From: an uncultured Actinomyces sp.
Lineage (GTDB): Bacteria > Actinomycetota > Actinomycetes > Actinomycetales > Actinomycetaceae
Direction of reading: 5' to 3'
Assembly: GCA_946998115.1 (NCBI GenBank)
Contig: CAMPYB010000004.1
Location: forward strand, 6,175 to 70,174
Length of the DNA stretch: 64,000 nucleotides
Part shown: piece after piece, positions 63,837-64,000 of the stretch
Layout of the letters: every line of letters starts with the position of its first letter
Numbering within the stretch: position 1 is the stretch's first letter
Position numbers and translations under genes: made by a program
Notes under the pieces: generated by a model
What the model was told of the DNA's origin: nothing
Database searches by the model: none
Seen by the model: the letters and a program-made list of their open reading frames with translations, nothing else

Positions 63837-64000
63837 TTATTCATGTGGAACTAAAAGTACTTGCCCTACTTGCAATCTATTATCTTTTATTCCATTTATA
63901 TATTTTATTTGCTCAATCTTGTAGTCTAATTGTGTATCATTGCCACTTTCTGAAGCTACAGACCAAAGGCTATCACCAGCGCCAACAGAATATTCTATCA
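63837..64000 (-). CDS. LysM-domain protein, C-terminal fragment
   Basis: The frame is open from the right edge to a stop at 63837-63839 (54 residues visible; the N-terminus lies outside). It is one LysM domain: YSVGAGDSLWSVASESG, then a short insert, then INGIKDNRLQVGQVLLVPHE. LysM binds peptidoglycan. In corynebacteria and mycobacteria the gene next to nrdR is the SOS-induced division suppressor (DivS, Rv2719c/ChiZ) divergent from lexA; this fragment sits in the same place and is probably its counterpart. The N-terminal membrane helix expected for that family cannot be checked. Confidence 0.8.
   Translation of the reverse strand, partial: IEYSVGAGDSLWSVASESGNDTQLDYKIEQIKYINGIKDNRLQVGQVLLVPHE

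Noticed and set aside
1..64000. CRISPR arrays, insertion sequences, rRNA genes, prophage
   Set aside because: No regular repeat-spacer pattern, transposase, integrase, phage gene or rRNA segment was seen on either strand.

Overview
The window is 64 kb of AT-rich DNA from what is most likely a low-GC member of the Actinomycetota (class Actinomycetes), probably host-associated. The taxon is inferred from gene content and order. The division and cell-wall cluster carries a Wag31-type DivIVA, SepF, YggT and the laccase-fold protein beside ftsZ. The block coaD - SepIVA-like - YceD - rnc, the run rne - rplU - rpmA - obg - proB - proA - nadD - rsfS, an LGFP-repeat muramidase, a DUF3040 protein, a PAC2 protein, a HelD-type ATPase, and nrdR beside a LysM protein are all actinobacterial hallmarks. 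Sortase-type surface proteins fit a host-associated life. I cannot name the species.

Layout. 1-2.6 kb: two secreted surface proteins on the minus strand, the first cut by the window edge. 2.8-3.9 kb: a visibly more GC-rich plus-strand islet (a frameshifted secreted peptide, an HTH repressor with its own promoter and operator, and a four-helix DUF2178-like membrane protein) ending just past the 3' end of tRNA-Ala(GGC). 4.2-13.5 kb, minus strand: phosphatase, rsfS, nadD, proA, proB, obg, rpmA, rplU and rne. 13.9-21.1 kb, minus strand: rnc, yceD, sepIVA-like, coaD, rsmD, recG and a strongly diverged DAK2/FakA-like protein. rpmB faces the other way at 21.3 kb. 21.6-27.9 kb: galE, an LGFP/GH25 muramidase, a small membrane protein, a LysR regulator, a Fur-family regulator and an S4 protein. 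27.9-52.1 kb: dnaE, rluD, lspA and divIVA, then the complete dcw cluster, transcribed leftward from mraZ to divIVA. 52.3-58.4 kb: DUF3040, a 1045-residue sortase-anchored repeat protein, dinB and a PAC2 protein. 58.7-63.0 kb, plus strand: helD and an acyl-CoA synthetase. 63.2 kb to the end: nrdR and the C-terminus of a LysM protein.

How it works together. The dcw block encodes peptidoglycan precursor synthesis (MurC, D, E, F, MraY, MurG), the SEDS/PBP septal synthase (FtsW, FtsI) with FtsL and FtsQ, the Z-ring and its anchor (FtsZ, SepF), and polar growth (DivIVA). Short overlaps (ATGA, TAGTG, 8 nt) indicate translational coupling. GTGG repeats with 9-10 bp spacing directly upstream of mraZ look like MraZ autoregulatory boxes. 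The rne-to-rsfS run joins RNA decay, ribosome biogenesis, proline synthesis and NAD synthesis.

Nothing here is clearly a new defence or mobile system, and I saw no CRISPR array, insertion sequence, rRNA or prophage. The observations most worth following are the decayed DAK2-like protein, the GC-rich regulator/membrane-protein islet beside the tRNA, the altered diamino-acid motif of MurE, the absence of rpmF from its usual place, and several genes whose -10 hexamer sits so close to the start codon that their mRNAs should be leaderless.
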